The position numbers were made by a program, and so were the translations under genes. The notes under the pieces are model-generated. The model made no database searches, had not been told where the DNA came from, and was given only the letters and a program-made list of their open reading frames with translations. A stretch of 64,000 nucleotides of DNA, taken from Ptiloglossa arizonensis (taxonomy: Eukaryota; Arthropoda; Insecta; Hymenoptera; Colletidae). Where the stretch lies: assembly GCF_051014685.1 (NCBI RefSeq), contig NW_027478894.1:62001-126000 (forward strand), written 5' to 3'. This document shows positions 44,343 to 58,600 of the stretch, in pieces (the stretch's first letter is position 1; the number at the start of each line of letters is the position of its first letter).

Positions 44343-47300
44343 GTTATAAGTTATACGTTATACGTTATACGTTATACGTTATACGATATACGTTATACGT
44401 TATACGTTATACGTTATACGTTATACGTGATACGTTATACGTTACATGTTATACGTTATACCTTATACGTTATACGTTATACGTTACATGTTATACGTTA
44501 TACATTACACGTTATACGTTATACGTTATATGTTATACGTTGTACGTTCTACGTTATACGTTATACGTTATACGTTATACGTTATACTTTATACGTTATA
44601 CGTTATACGTTATAAGGTATACGTTATACGTTATACGTTATACGTTATACGTTATACGTTATACGTTTTGCGTTTTACGTTATTCGTTATACGTTATACT
44701 TTATACGTTATAGGTGTTACGTTATACGTTATACGTTATACGTTATTCGTAATACGTTATACGTGATACGTTATACGTTGTACGTTCTACGTTATACGTT
44801 ATACGTTATACGTTATACGTTATACGTTATACGTTATACGTTATACGTTACACGTTATACGTTGTACGTTGTACGTTATAAGTTGTACGTTATACGATAT
44901 ACGTTATACGTTATTCTTTATACGTTCTTCGTTACACGTTAAACGTTATACGTTATACGTTATACGTTATACGTTATACGTTATACGTTATACGTTATAC
45001 GTTATACGTTATACGTTATACGTTATACGTTATACGTTATACGTTATACGTTATACGATATACGTTATACGTTATACGTTATACGTTATACGTTATACGT
45101 GATACGTTATACGTTACATGTTATACGTTATACCTTATACGTTATACGTTATACGTTATACGTTATACGTTATACGTCATAGGTTATACGTTATACGTTA
45201 TACGTTATACGTTATACGTTATACGTTATACGTTATACGTTAAACGTTATACGTTATACTTTATACGTTATACGTTATACGTTATACGTTATACGTTATA
45301 CGTTATACGTTATACGTTATACGTTATACGTTATACGTTATACGTTATACGTTATACGTTATACGTTATACGTTATACGTTATACGTTATACGATATACG
45401 TTATACGTTATACGTTATACGTTATACGTTATACGTTATACGTTATACGTTATACGTTATACGTTATACGTTATACGTTATACGTTATACGTTATACGTT
45501 ATACGTTATACGTTATACGTTATGCGTTATACGTTATACGTTATACGTTATACGTTATACGTTATACGATATACGTTATACGTTATACGTTATACGTTAT
45601 ACGTTATACGTGATACGTTATACGTTACATGTTATACGTTATACCTTATACGTTATACGTTATACGTTATACGTTATACGTTATACGTCATAGGTTATAC
45701 GTTATACGTTATACGTTATACGTTATACGTTATACGTTAAACGTTATACGTTATACGTTATACGTTATACGTTATACGTTATACGTTATACGTTATACGT
45801 TATACGTTATACGTTATACGTTATACGTTATACGTTATACGTTATACGTTATACGTTATACGTTATACGTTATACGTTATACGTTATACGTTATACGTTA
45901 TACGTTATACGTAATACGTTATACGTTATACGTTATACGTTATACGTTATACGTTATACGTTATACGTTATACGTAATACGTTATACGTTATACGTTATA
46001 CGTTATACGTTATACGTTATACGTTATACGTTATACGTTATACGTTATACGTTATACGTTATACGTTATACGTTATACGTTATACGTTATACGTTATACG
46101 TTATACGTTATACGTTATACGTTATACGTTATACGTTATACGTTATACGTTATACGTTATACGTTATACGTTATACGTTATACGTTATACGTTATACGTT
46201 ATACGTTATACGTTATACGTTATACGTTATACGTTATACGTTATACGTTATACGTTATACGTTATACGTTATACGTTATACGTTATACGTTATACGATAT
46301 ACGTTATACGTTATACGTTATACGTTATACGTTATACGTGATACGTTATACGTTACATGTTATACGTTATACCTTATACGTTATACGTTATACGTTACAT
46401 GTTATACGTTATACATTACACGTTATACGTTATACGTTATATGTTATACGTTGTACGTTCTACGTTATACGTTATACGTTATACGTTATACGTTATACTT
46501 TATACGTTATACGTTATACGTTATAAGGTATACGTTATACGTTATACGTTATACGTTATACGTTATACGTTATACGTTTTGCGTTTTACGTTATTCGTTA
46601 TACGTTATACGTTATACGTTATACGTTATACGTTATACGTTATACGTTATACGTTATACGTTATACATTATACGTTATACGTTATACGTTATACGTTATA
46701 CGTTATACGTTATACGTTATACGTTATACGTTATACGATATACGTTATACGTTATACGTTATACGTTATACGTTATACGTTATACGTTATACGTTATACG
46801 TTATACGTTATACGTTATACGTTATACGTTATACGTTATACGTTATACGTTATACGTTATACGTTAGACGTTATACGTTATACGTTATACGTTATACGTT
46901 ATACGTTATACGTTATACGTTATACGATATACGTTATACATTATACGTTATACGTTATACGTTATACGTTATACGTTATACGTTATACGTTATACGTTAT
47001 ACGTAATACGTTATACGTTATACGTTATACGTTATACATTATACGTTATACTTTATACGTTATACGTTATACGTTATACGTCATACGTTATACGTTATAC
47101 GTTATACGTTATACGTTATACGTTATACGTTATACGTTATACGTTATACGTTATACGTTATACGTTATACGTAATACGTTATACGTTATACGTTATACGT
47201 TATACGTTATACGTTATACTTTATACGTTATACGTTATACGTTATACGTTATACGTTATACGTTATACGTTATACGTTATACGTTATACGTTATACGTTA

Positions 47301-47779
47301 TACGTTATACGTTATACGTTATAGGTTATACGTTATACGTTATACGTTATACGTTACAAGTTATACGTTATACGTTATACGTCATAGGTTATACGTTGAA
47401 TGTTATACTTTATACGTAGCATGTAATGCGTCATACGTTTTACGTTATTCGTTATACGTTTTTCGTTACAAGTTATACGTTATACGTTATACGTTATACG
47501 TCATAGGTTATACGTAATACGTTATACGTAATACGTTATACATTATGCGTTATACGTTTTACGTTATTCGTTATACGTTATACGTTATACGATATACGTT
47601 ATACGTTATACGTTATACGTTATACGTTAGACGTTATACGTTATACGTTATACGTTATACGTTATACGTTATACGTTATACGTTATACGTTATACGTTAT
47701 ACGTTATACGTTATACGTTATACGTTATACGTTATACGTTATACGTTATACGTTATACGTTATACGTTATACGTTATAC

Positions 47780-48529
47780 GATATACGTTATACGTTATAC
47801 GTTATACGTTATACGTTATACGTTATACGTTATACGTTACATGTTATACGTTATACATTATACGTTATACGTTATACGTTATACGTTATACGTTATACGT
47901 CATAGGTTATACGTTATACGTTATACGTTATACGTTATACGTTATACGTCATACGTTATACGTTATACGTTATACGTTATACGTTATACGTTATACGTTA
48001 TACGTTATACGTTATACGTTATACGTTATACGTTATACGTTATACGTTATACGTTATACGTTATACGTTATACGTTATACGTTATACGTTATACGTTAAA
48101 CGTTATACGTTATACTTTATACGTTATACGTTATACGTTATACGTTATACGTTATACGTTATACGTTATACGTTATACGTTATACATTATACGTTATATG
48201 TTATACGTTGTACGTTCTACGTTATACGTTATACGTTATACGTTATACGTTATACGTTATACGTTATACTTTATACGTTATACGTTATACGTTATACGTT
48301 ATACGTTATACGTTATACGTTATACGTTATACGTTATACGTTATACGTTATACGTTATACGTTATACGTTATACGTTATACGATATACGTTATACGTTAT
48401 ACGTTGTACGTTATACGTTATAAGTTGTACGATATACGATATACGTTATACGTTATTCTTTATACGTTCTTCGTTACACGTTAAACGTTATACGTTATAC
48501 GTTATACGTTATACGTTATACGTGATACG
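47780..48529 (+). repeat. 0.75-kb cassette, third copy
   Basis: Equivalent of 42,208-42,957 in the second 5.58-kb unit, at a constant offset of 5,572. It keeps the private GATATAC after GTTGTAC (near 48,428), confirming which copy it derives from. Confidence 0.75.
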
Positions 48530-48675
48530 TTATACGTTATACGTTATACGTTATACGTTATACGTTATACGTTATACGTTATACGTTATACGTTATACGT
48601 TATACGTTATACGTTATACGTTATACGTTATACGTTATACGTTATACGTTATACGTTATACGTTATACGTTATAC

Positions 48676-49445
48676 GATATACGTTATACGTTATACGTTA
48701 TACGTTATACGTTATACGTTATACGTTATACGTTATACGTTACATGTTATACGTTATACATTATACGTTATACGTTATACGTTATACGTTATACGTTATA
48801 CGTTATACGTCATAGGTTATACGTTATACGTTATACGTTATACGTTATACGTTATACGTCATACGTTATACGTTATACGTTATACGTTATACGTTATACG
48901 TTATACGTTATACGTTATACGTTATACGTTATACGTTATACGTTATACGTTATACGTTATACGTTATACGTTATACGTTATACGTTATACGTTATACGTT
49001 ATACGTTAAACGTTATACGTTATACTTTATACGTTATACGTTATACGTTATACGTTATACGTTATACGTTATACGTTATACGTTATACGTTATACATTAT
49101 ACGTTATATGTTATACGTTGTACGTTCTACGTTATACGTTATACGTTATACGTTATACGTTATACGTTATACGTTATACTTTATACGTTATACGTTATAC
49201 GTTATACGTTATACGTTATACGTTATACGTTATACGTTATACGTTATACGTTATACGTTATACGTTATACGTTATACGTTATACGTTATACGTTATACGA
49301 TATACGTTATACGTTATACGTTGTACGTTATACGTTATAAGTTGTACGTTATACGATATACGTTATACGTTATTCTTTATACGTTCTTCGTTACACGTTA
49401 AACGTTATACGTTATACGTTATACGTTATACGTTATACGTGATAC
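48676..49445 (+). repeat. 0.75-kb cassette, fourth copy
   Basis: Equivalent of 43,104-43,873 in the second 5.58-kb unit. It ends with GTGATAC near 49,439, which is followed by a long plain run in both units. Confidence 0.75.
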
Positions 49446-51647
49446 GTTATACGTTATACGTTATACGTTATACGTTATACGTTATACGTTATACGTTATA
49501 CGTTATACGTTATACGTTATACGTTATACGTTATACGTTATACGTTATACGTTATACGTTATACGTTATACGTTATACGTTATACGTTATACGTTATACG
49601 TTATACGTTATACGTTATACGTTATACGTTATACGTTATACGTTATACGTTATACGTTATACGTTATACGTTATACGTTATACGTTATACGTTATACGTC
49701 ATACGTTATACGTTATACGTTATACGTTATACGTTATACGTTATACGTTATACGTTATACGTTATACGTTATACGTTATACGTTATACGTTATACGTTAT
49801 ACGTTATACGTTATACGTTATACGTTATACGTTATACGTTATACGTTATACGTTATACGTTATACGTTATACGTTATACGTTATACGTTATACGTTATAC
49901 GTTATACGTTATACGTTATACGTTATACGTTATACGTTATACGTTATACGTTATACGATATACGTTATACGTTATACGTTATACGTTATACGTTATACGT
50001 GATACGTTATACGTTACATGTTATACGTTATACCTTATACGTTATACGTTATACGTTACATGTTATACGTTATACATTACACGTTATACGTTATACGTTA
50101 TATGTTATACGTTGTACGTTCTACGTTATACGTTATACGTTATACGTTATACGTTATACTTTATACGTTATACGTTATACGTTATAAGGTATACGTTATA
50201 CGTTATACGTTATACGTTATACGTTATACGTTATACGTTTTGCGTTTTACGTTATTCGTTATACGTTATACTTTATACGTTATAGGTGTTACGTTATACG
50301 TTATACGTTATACGTTATTCGTAATACGTTATACGTGATACGTTATACGTTGTACGTTCTACGTTATACGTTATACGTTATACGTTATACGTTATACGTT
50401 ATACGTTATACGTTATACGTTACACGTTATACGTTGTACGTTATACGTTATAAGTTGTACGTTATACGATATACGTTATACGTTATTCTTTATACGTTCT
50501 TCGTTACACGTTAAACGTTATACGTTATACGTTATACGTTATACGTTATACGTTATACGTTATACGTTATACGTTATACGTTATACGTTATACGTTATAC
50601 GTTATACGTTATACGTTATACGTTATACGATATACGTTATACGTTATACGTTATACGTTATACGTTATACGTGATACGTTATACGTTACATGTTATACGT
50701 TATACCTTATACGTTATACGTTATACGTTATACGTTATACGTTATACGTCATAGGTTATACGTTATACGTTATACGTTATACGTTATACGTTATACGTTA
50801 TACGTTATACGTTAAACGTTATACGTTATACTTTATACGTTATACGTTATACGTTATACGTTATACGTTATACGTTATACGTTATACGTTATACGTTATA
50901 CGTTATACGTTATACGTTATACGTTATACGTTATACGTTATACGTTATACGTTATACGTTATACGATATACGTTATACGTTATACGTTATACGTTATACG
51001 TTATACGTTATACGTTATACGTTATACGTTATACGTTATACGTTATACGTTATACGTTATACGTTATACGTTATACGTTATACGTTATACGTTATACGTT
51101 ATGCGTTATACGTTATACGTTATACGTTATACGTTATACGTTATACGATATACGTTATACGTTATACGTTATACGTTATACGTTATACGTGATACGTTAT
51201 ACGTTACATGTTATACGTTATACCTTATACGTTATACGTTATACGTTATACGTTATACGTTATACGTCATAGGTTATACGTTATACGTTATACGTTATAC
51301 GTTATACGTTATACGTTAAACGTTATACGTTATACGTTATACGTTATACGTTATACGTTATACGTTATACGTTATACGTTATACGTTATACGTTATACGT
51401 TATACGTTATACGTTATACGTTATACGTTATACGTTATACGTTATACGTTATACGTTATACGTTATACGTTATACGTTATACGTTATACGTAATACGTTA
51501 TACGTTATACGTTATACGTTATACGTTATACGTTATACGTTATACGTTATACGTAATACGTTATACGTTATACGTTATACGTTATACGTTATACGTTATA
51601 CGTTATACGTTATACGTTATACGTTATACGTTATACGTTATACGTTA

Positions 51648-51790
51648 TACATTATACGTTATACGCTATACGTTACATGTTATACGTTATACATTATACG
51701 TTATACGTTATACGTTATACGTTATACGTCACAGGTTATACGTTATATGTTATACGTTACACGTTATACGTTATACGTCATAGGTTATAC
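51648..51790 (+). repeat. Isolated left-type GTCACAG cassette in the right domain
   Basis: ATTATAC, GCTATAC, GTTACAT, ATTATAC, GTCACAG (51,728), GTTATAT and GTTACAC occur in the left-domain order, then GTCATAG in the right-domain style. It is the only GTCACAG right of 33 kb. It begins where the 5.58-kb duplication ends, so the junction may record a recombination between array parts. Confidence 0.75.
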
Positions 51791-53099
51791 GTTATACGTT
51801 ATACGTTATACGTTATACGTCATACGTTATACGTTATACGTTATACGTTATACGTTATACGTTATACGTTATACGTTATACGTTATACGTTATACGTTAT
51901 ACGTTATACGTTATACGTTATACGTTATACGTTATACGTTATACGTTATACGTTATACGTTATACGTTATACGTTATACGTTATACGTTATACGTTATAC
52001 GTTATACGTTATACGTTATACGTTAAACGTTATACGTTATACTGTATACGTTATACGTTATACGTTATACGTTATACGTTATACGTTATACGTTATACGT
52101 TATACGTTATACGTTATACGTTATACGTTATACGTTATACGTTATACGTTATACGTTATACGTTATACGTTATACGTTATACGTTATACGTTATACGTTA
52201 TACGTTATACGTTATACGTTATACGTTATACGTTATACGTTATACGTTATACGTTATACGTTATACGTTATACGTTATACGTTATACGTTATACGTTATA
52301 CGTTATACGTTATACGTTATACGTTATACGTTATACGTTATACGTTATACGTTATACGTTATACGTTATACGTTATACGTTATACGTTATACGTTATAGG
52401 TTATACGTTATACGTTATACGTTATACGTTACAAGTTATACGTTATACGTCATAGGTTATACGTTGAATGTTATACTTTATACGTAGCATGTAATGCGTC
52501 ATACGTTTTACGTTATTCGTTATACGTTTTTCGTTACAAGATATACGTTATACGTTATACGTTATACGTCATAGGTTATACGTAATACGTTATACGTTAT
52601 ACGTTATACATTATGCGTTATACGTTTTACGTTATTCGTTATACGTTATACGTTATACGATATACGTTATACGTTATACGTTATACGTTATACGTTATAC
52701 GTTATACGTTATACGTTATACGTTATACGTTATACGTTATACGTTATACGTTATACGTTATACGTTATACGATATACGTTATACGTTATACGTTATACGT
52801 TATACGTTATACGTTATACGTTATACGTTACATGTTATACGTTATACATTATACGTTATACGTTATACGTTATACGTTATACGTTATACGTCATAGGTTA
52901 TACGTTATACGGTATACGTTATACGTTATACGTTATACGTCATACGTTATACGTTATACGTTATACGTTATACGTTATACGTTATACGATATACGTTATA
53001 CGTTATACGTTGTACGTTATACGTTATAAGTTGTACGTTATACGATATACGTTATACGTTATTCTTTATACGTTCTTCGTTACACGTTAAACGTTATAC

Positions 53100-55100
53100 G
53101 TTATACGTTATACGTTTTACGTTGAATGTTATACTTTATACATAGCATGTAATGCCTCATACGTTTTACGTTATTCGTTATACGTTTTTCGTTACAAGTT
53201 ATACGTTATACGTTATACGTTATACGTTATACGATACACGTTATACGTTATACGTTATACGTTATACGTTATACGTTGTACGTTATACGTTATACTTTAT
53301 ACGTTATAGATGTTACGTTATACGTTATACGTTATACGTTATACGTTATACGTTATACGTTATACGTTATACGTTATACGTTATACGTTATACGTTATAC
53401 GTTATACGTTATACGTTATACGTTATACGTTATACGTTATACGTTATACGTTATACGTTATACGTTATACGTTATACGTTATACGTTATACGTTATACGT
53501 TATACGTTATACGTTATACGTTATACGTTATATGTTATACGTTATACGTTATAGGTTATACGTTATACGTTATACGTTATACGTTACAAGTTATACGTTA
53601 TACGTCATAGGTTATACGTTGAATGTTATACTTTATACGTAGCATGTAATGCGTCATACGTTTTACGTTATTCGTTATACGTTTTTCGTTACAAGATATA
53701 CGTTATACGTTATACGTTATACGTCATAGGTTATACGTAATACGTTATACGTTATACGTTATACATTATGCGTTATACGTTTTACGTTATTCGTTATACG
53801 TTATACGTTATACGATATACGTTATACGTTATACGTTATACGTTATACGTTAGACGTTATACGTTATACGTTATACGTTATACGTTATACGTTATACGCT
53901 ATACGTTATACGTTATACGTTATACGTTATACGTTATACGTTATACGTTATACGTTATACGTTATACGTTATACGTTATACGTTATACGTTATGCGTTAT
54001 ACGATATACGTTATACGTTATACGTTATACGTTATACGTTATACGTTATACGTTATACGTTATACGTTATACGTTATACGTTATACGTTATACGTTATAC
54101 GTTATACGTTATACGTTATACGTTATACGTTATACGTTATACGTTATACGTTATACGTTATACGTTATACGTTATACGTTATACGTTATACGTTATACGT
54201 TATACGTTATACGTTATACGTTATACGTTATACGATATACGTTATACGTTATACGTTATACGTTATACGTTAGACGTTATACGTTATACGTTACATGTTA
54301 TACGTTATACGTTATACGTTTTACGTTGAATGTTATACTTTATACATAGCATGTAATGCCTCATACGTTTTACGATATTCGTTATACGTTTATCGTTACA
54401 AGTTATACGTTATACGTTATACGTTATACGTTATACGATACACGTTATACGTTATACGTTATACGTTATACGTTATACGTTGTACGTTATACGTTATACT
54501 TTATACGTTATAGATGTTACGTTATACGTTATACGTTATACGTTATACGTTATACGTTATACGTTATACGTTATACGTTATACGTTATACGTTATACGTT
54601 ATACGTTATACGTTATACGTTATACTTTATACGTTATACGTTATACGTTATACGTTATACGTTATACGTTATACGTTATACGTTATACGTTATACGTTAT
54701 ACGTTATACGTTATACGTTATACGTTATACGTTATACGATATACGTTATACGTTATACGTTGTACGTTATACGTTATAAGTTGTACGTTATACGATATAC
54801 GTTATACGTTATTCTTTATACGTTCTTCGTTACACGTTAAACGTTATACGTTATACGTTATACGTTTTACGTTGAATGTTATACTTTATACATAGCATGT
54901 AATGCCTCATACGTTTTACGTTATTCGTTATACGTTTTTCGTTACAAGTTATACGTTATACGTTATACGTTATACGTTATACGAAACACGTTATACGTTA
55001 TACGTTATACGTTATACGTTATACGTTGTACGTTATACGTTATACTTTATACGTTATAGATGTTACGTTACACGTTATACGTTATACGTTATACGTTATA
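53100..55100 (+). repeat. Tandem group of A2 cassettes
   Basis: Blocks at 53121, 54325 and 54871 are 1,204 and 546 bases apart (172 and 78 heptamers), and their downstream markers (for example 53,276, 54,480 and 55,026) keep exactly these spacings. The middle copy has private units GATATTC and GTTTATC (54,370-54,400), which reappear in degraded form near 59,607. Confidence 0.8.
53121..53197 (+). repeat. 77-base block, subtype A2
   Basis: Type A in which unit 4 reads ATAGCAT, not GTAGCAT. Found at 53121, 54325, 54871 and, degraded, 59558 and 60102, and nowhere else. It is linked to a unit containing TAGATGTTACG where other type-A neighbourhoods have a TAGGTGTTACG form, and to a CACG-containing variant downstream. 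The local restriction shows that homogenisation acts over about 7 kb here. Confidence 0.85.
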
Positions 55101-55696
55101 CGTTATACGTTATACGTTATACGTTATACGTTATACGTTATACGTTATACGTTATACGTTATACGTTATACGTTATACGTTATACGTTATACGTTATACG
55201 TTATACGTTATACGTTATACGTTAGACGTTATACGTTATACGTTATACGTTATACGTTATACGTTATACGTTCTACGTTATACGTTATACGTTATACGTT
55301 ATACGTTATACGTTATACGTTATACGTTATACGTTATACGTTATACGTTATACGTTATACGTTATACGTTATACGTTATACGTTATACGTTATACGTTAT
55401 ACGATATACGTTATACGTTATACGTCATAGGTTATACGTTATACGTTATACGTTATACGTTATACGTTATACGTTATACGTTATACGTTATACGTTAAAC
55501 GTTATACGTTATACTTTATACGTTATACGTTATACGTTATACGTTATACGTTATACGCTATACGTTATACGTTATACGTTATACGTTATACGTTATACGT
55601 TGTACGTTATACGTTATACGTTATACGTTATACGTTATACGTTATACGTTATACGTTATACGTTATACGTTATACGATATACGTTATACGTTATAC

Positions 55697-58600
55697 GTTA
55701 TATATACGTTATACGTTATACGTTATGCGTTATACGTTATGCGTTATACGTTTATACGTTATCACGTTAGGCGTTATACGTTATGCGTTATACGTTATAC
55801 GTTATACGTTATACGCTATACGTTATACGATATACGTTATACGTTATACGTTATACGTTATACGTTATACGTGATACGTTATACGTTACATGTTATACGT
55901 TATACCTTATCGTTATACGTTATACGTTATACGTTATACGTTATACGTTATACGGTCCTTAGGTTATACGTTATACGTTATACGTTATTACGTTATACGT
56001 TATACGTCATACTTATACGTTATACGTTATACGTATACGCTTATACGTTATACGTTATACGTTATACGTTATACGTTATACGTTATACGTTTACGTTATA
56101 CGGTTATACGATATACGTTTTACGTTATACGTTATACGTTACCTACGTTATACTGTTATACGTTATACGTTATACGTTATACGTTATACGTTATACGTTA
56201 TACGTATCGTAAACGTTTATACGTTATACTGTATACGTTATACGTTATACGTTATACGTTAAACGTTATACGTTATACGTTATACGTATACGTTATACGT
56301 TATACGTTATACGTTATACGTGTTAGTTCGTTTTATCGTTATTAAGTTGTACGTCATATACGATATACGTTATACGTTATTCTTTATACGTTCTTCGTTA
56401 CACGTTAAACGTTTATACGTTATGCGTTATACGTTATACGTTATACGTTATACGTTATACGTTACTACGTTTACGTTATACGTTATACGTTATACGTTAT
56501 ACGTATACGTTATACGTTATACGTTTATACGATTTACGTATACGTTATACGTTATACGTTATACTTTATACGTGAACGTTATACGTTACATGTTATTCGT
56601 TATACCTTATACGTTATACGTAATACGTTAGACGTTATACGTTTTAACGTCCATAGGGTATACGTTATACGTTATTACGTTATACGTTATACGTATATGT
56701 TATACGTTATACGTTATACGTTAATACGTTATACGTATACTTTATCGTTATACGTTATACGTTATACGTATACGTTATACGCATACGCTATACGTTATAC
56801 GTTATACGTTATACGTATACGTTATACGTTATACGTTATACGTTATACGTTATTACGTATACGTTATACGTTATACGTTATACGTTATACGTTATACGAT
56901 ATACGTTATACGTTATACGTTTATACGTTATACGTTAATACGTTATACGTTATAGCGTTAATTCTTATACGTTACTTATGCGTTATACGTTATACGTTAT
57001 ACGATATACGTTATACGTTATACGCTTATACGTATACGTTATACGTGGCTACCTTATACGTTATACGTTAGACGTTATACGTTACTCGTTATACGTCATA
57101 GGTTATACGTTTATACGTTATACGTTATAAGTTATACGTATACGTTATCGTTATACGTTATCGTTTATACGTATACATACGTTATACGTTATACGTTTTA
57201 CGTTATACGTTTATACGTATACTATACGTTGTACGATATACGTTATAGTTGTACGTTATACGATATACGTTTATACGTATTCTTTCTACGTTCTTCGTTA
57301 CACGTTATACGTATGCGTTATACGTATACGTTCTTCGTTACACGTTATACGTTATGCGTTATACGTTTTACGTTGATGTTATACTTTATACGTAGCATGT
57401 AAGCCTCATACGTTTTACGTTATTCGTTATACGTTTTCGTTACTAGTTATACGTTATACGTTATACGTTATACGTTTACGATATACGTCATACGTTATAC
57501 ATTATACGTTATACCCGTTATACATTACATGTTATACGTTTGTACGATATTTCGTTACTACGTTATATTTACTAGATATACGTTATACGTTATACGTTAT
57601 ACGTTGTAGTTACATGTTATACGTTATACGTTATACGTTATACGTTATACGATATACGTTATACGTTATACGTTATACGTTATATGTATAGACGTTATAC
57701 GTTATACGTTATACGTTATACGTTATACGATATACGTTATACGTTATACGTTATACGTTATACGTCATAGGTTATACGTTATACGTTATACGTTATACGT
57801 TATACGTATACGTTATACGTATACGTTATACGTTAAACGTTATACGTTATACTTTATACGTTATACGTTATACGTTATACGTTATACGTTATACGCTATA
57901 CGTTGATACGTTATACGTTATACGTATACGTTATACGTTAAACGTTATACGTATATACGTTATACGTTATACGTTATACGTTATACGTTATACGATATAC
58001 GTTATACGTTATACGATATACGTTATACGATATACGTTATACGTATACGTTATACGTGATACGTATACGATTACATGTTATACGTTATACCTTATACGTT
58101 ATACGTTATACGTTATACGTTATACGTTATACGTCATAGTTATACGTATACGTTATACGTTATACGTTATACGTTTACGTTGTACGTTATACGTATACCG
58201 TTAAACGTATTACGTTATACTCTTATACGTTATACGTTATACGTAATACGTTATACGTTATACGCTATACGGTATACGTTATCGTACGTTATAACGTTAT
58301 ACGTTATACGTTATACGTAATACGTTATACCGTTATACGTTTTCGTTAAGTATACGTTATCCGTTACTACGTTTACGTTATACGATATACGTTATAGTTA
58401 TACGTTATACGTTATACGTTATACGTTATAGCGTTATACGTTATGCCGTTTATACGTTATACGTTATACGTTATACGTATACGTTATACGTTATACGTTA
58501 TACGTTATACGTCTATACGTGATACCTTATACGTTATACGTTATACGTTATACGTTATTCGTTATACGTCATAGGTTATACGTTATACGTTATACGTTAT

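Larger units (their letters stand above)
40450..46035 (+). repeat. 5.58-kb tandem duplication, unit 1
   Basis: Markers pair with unit 2 at 5,593 bases (GATATAC 40,703 with 46,296; 40,764 with 46,357), then 5,572 (41,823 with 47,395; 42,269; 42,636; 43,536; 44,446), then 5,579 (45,522; 45,629; GTAATAC 45,911 and 45,974). The left edge lies between GTCATAC at 40,439, which is unpaired, and 40,703. The right edge lies between 45,981 and about 46,069. It contains block 41823. Confidence 0.8.
46036..51620 (+). repeat. 5.58-kb tandem duplication, unit 2
   Basis: Directly follows unit 1. It lacks 21 bases (one GTTACAA plus two units) near 47,360, which explains the offset step from 5,593 to 5,572. 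It has a private GTCATAC at about 49,690 and block 47395. After about 51,620 the sequence enters a left-type cassette that has no partner in unit 1. Confidence 0.8.
33051..55696 (+). repeat. Right array domain, marked by GTCATAG, CTTATAC and GTTTTGC units
   Basis: From about 33 kb the GTCACAG unit is replaced by GTCATAG, and two markers appear that I do not see to the left. These are CTTATAC (near 34,515, 40,790, 44,460, 45,134, 45,645, 46,372, 50,033, 50,703 and 51,223) and GTTTTGC followed by GTTTTAC and GTTATTC (34,718, 36,468, about 40,982, 44,665, 46,575 and 50,237). A cassette of GTTATAT, then GTTGTAC and GTTCTAC recurs every 1.70-1.83 kb from 34,578. The domain continues into the noisy segment and the clean right end, where CTTATAC and GTCATAG recur. 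The left edge is approximate. Confidence 0.7.
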
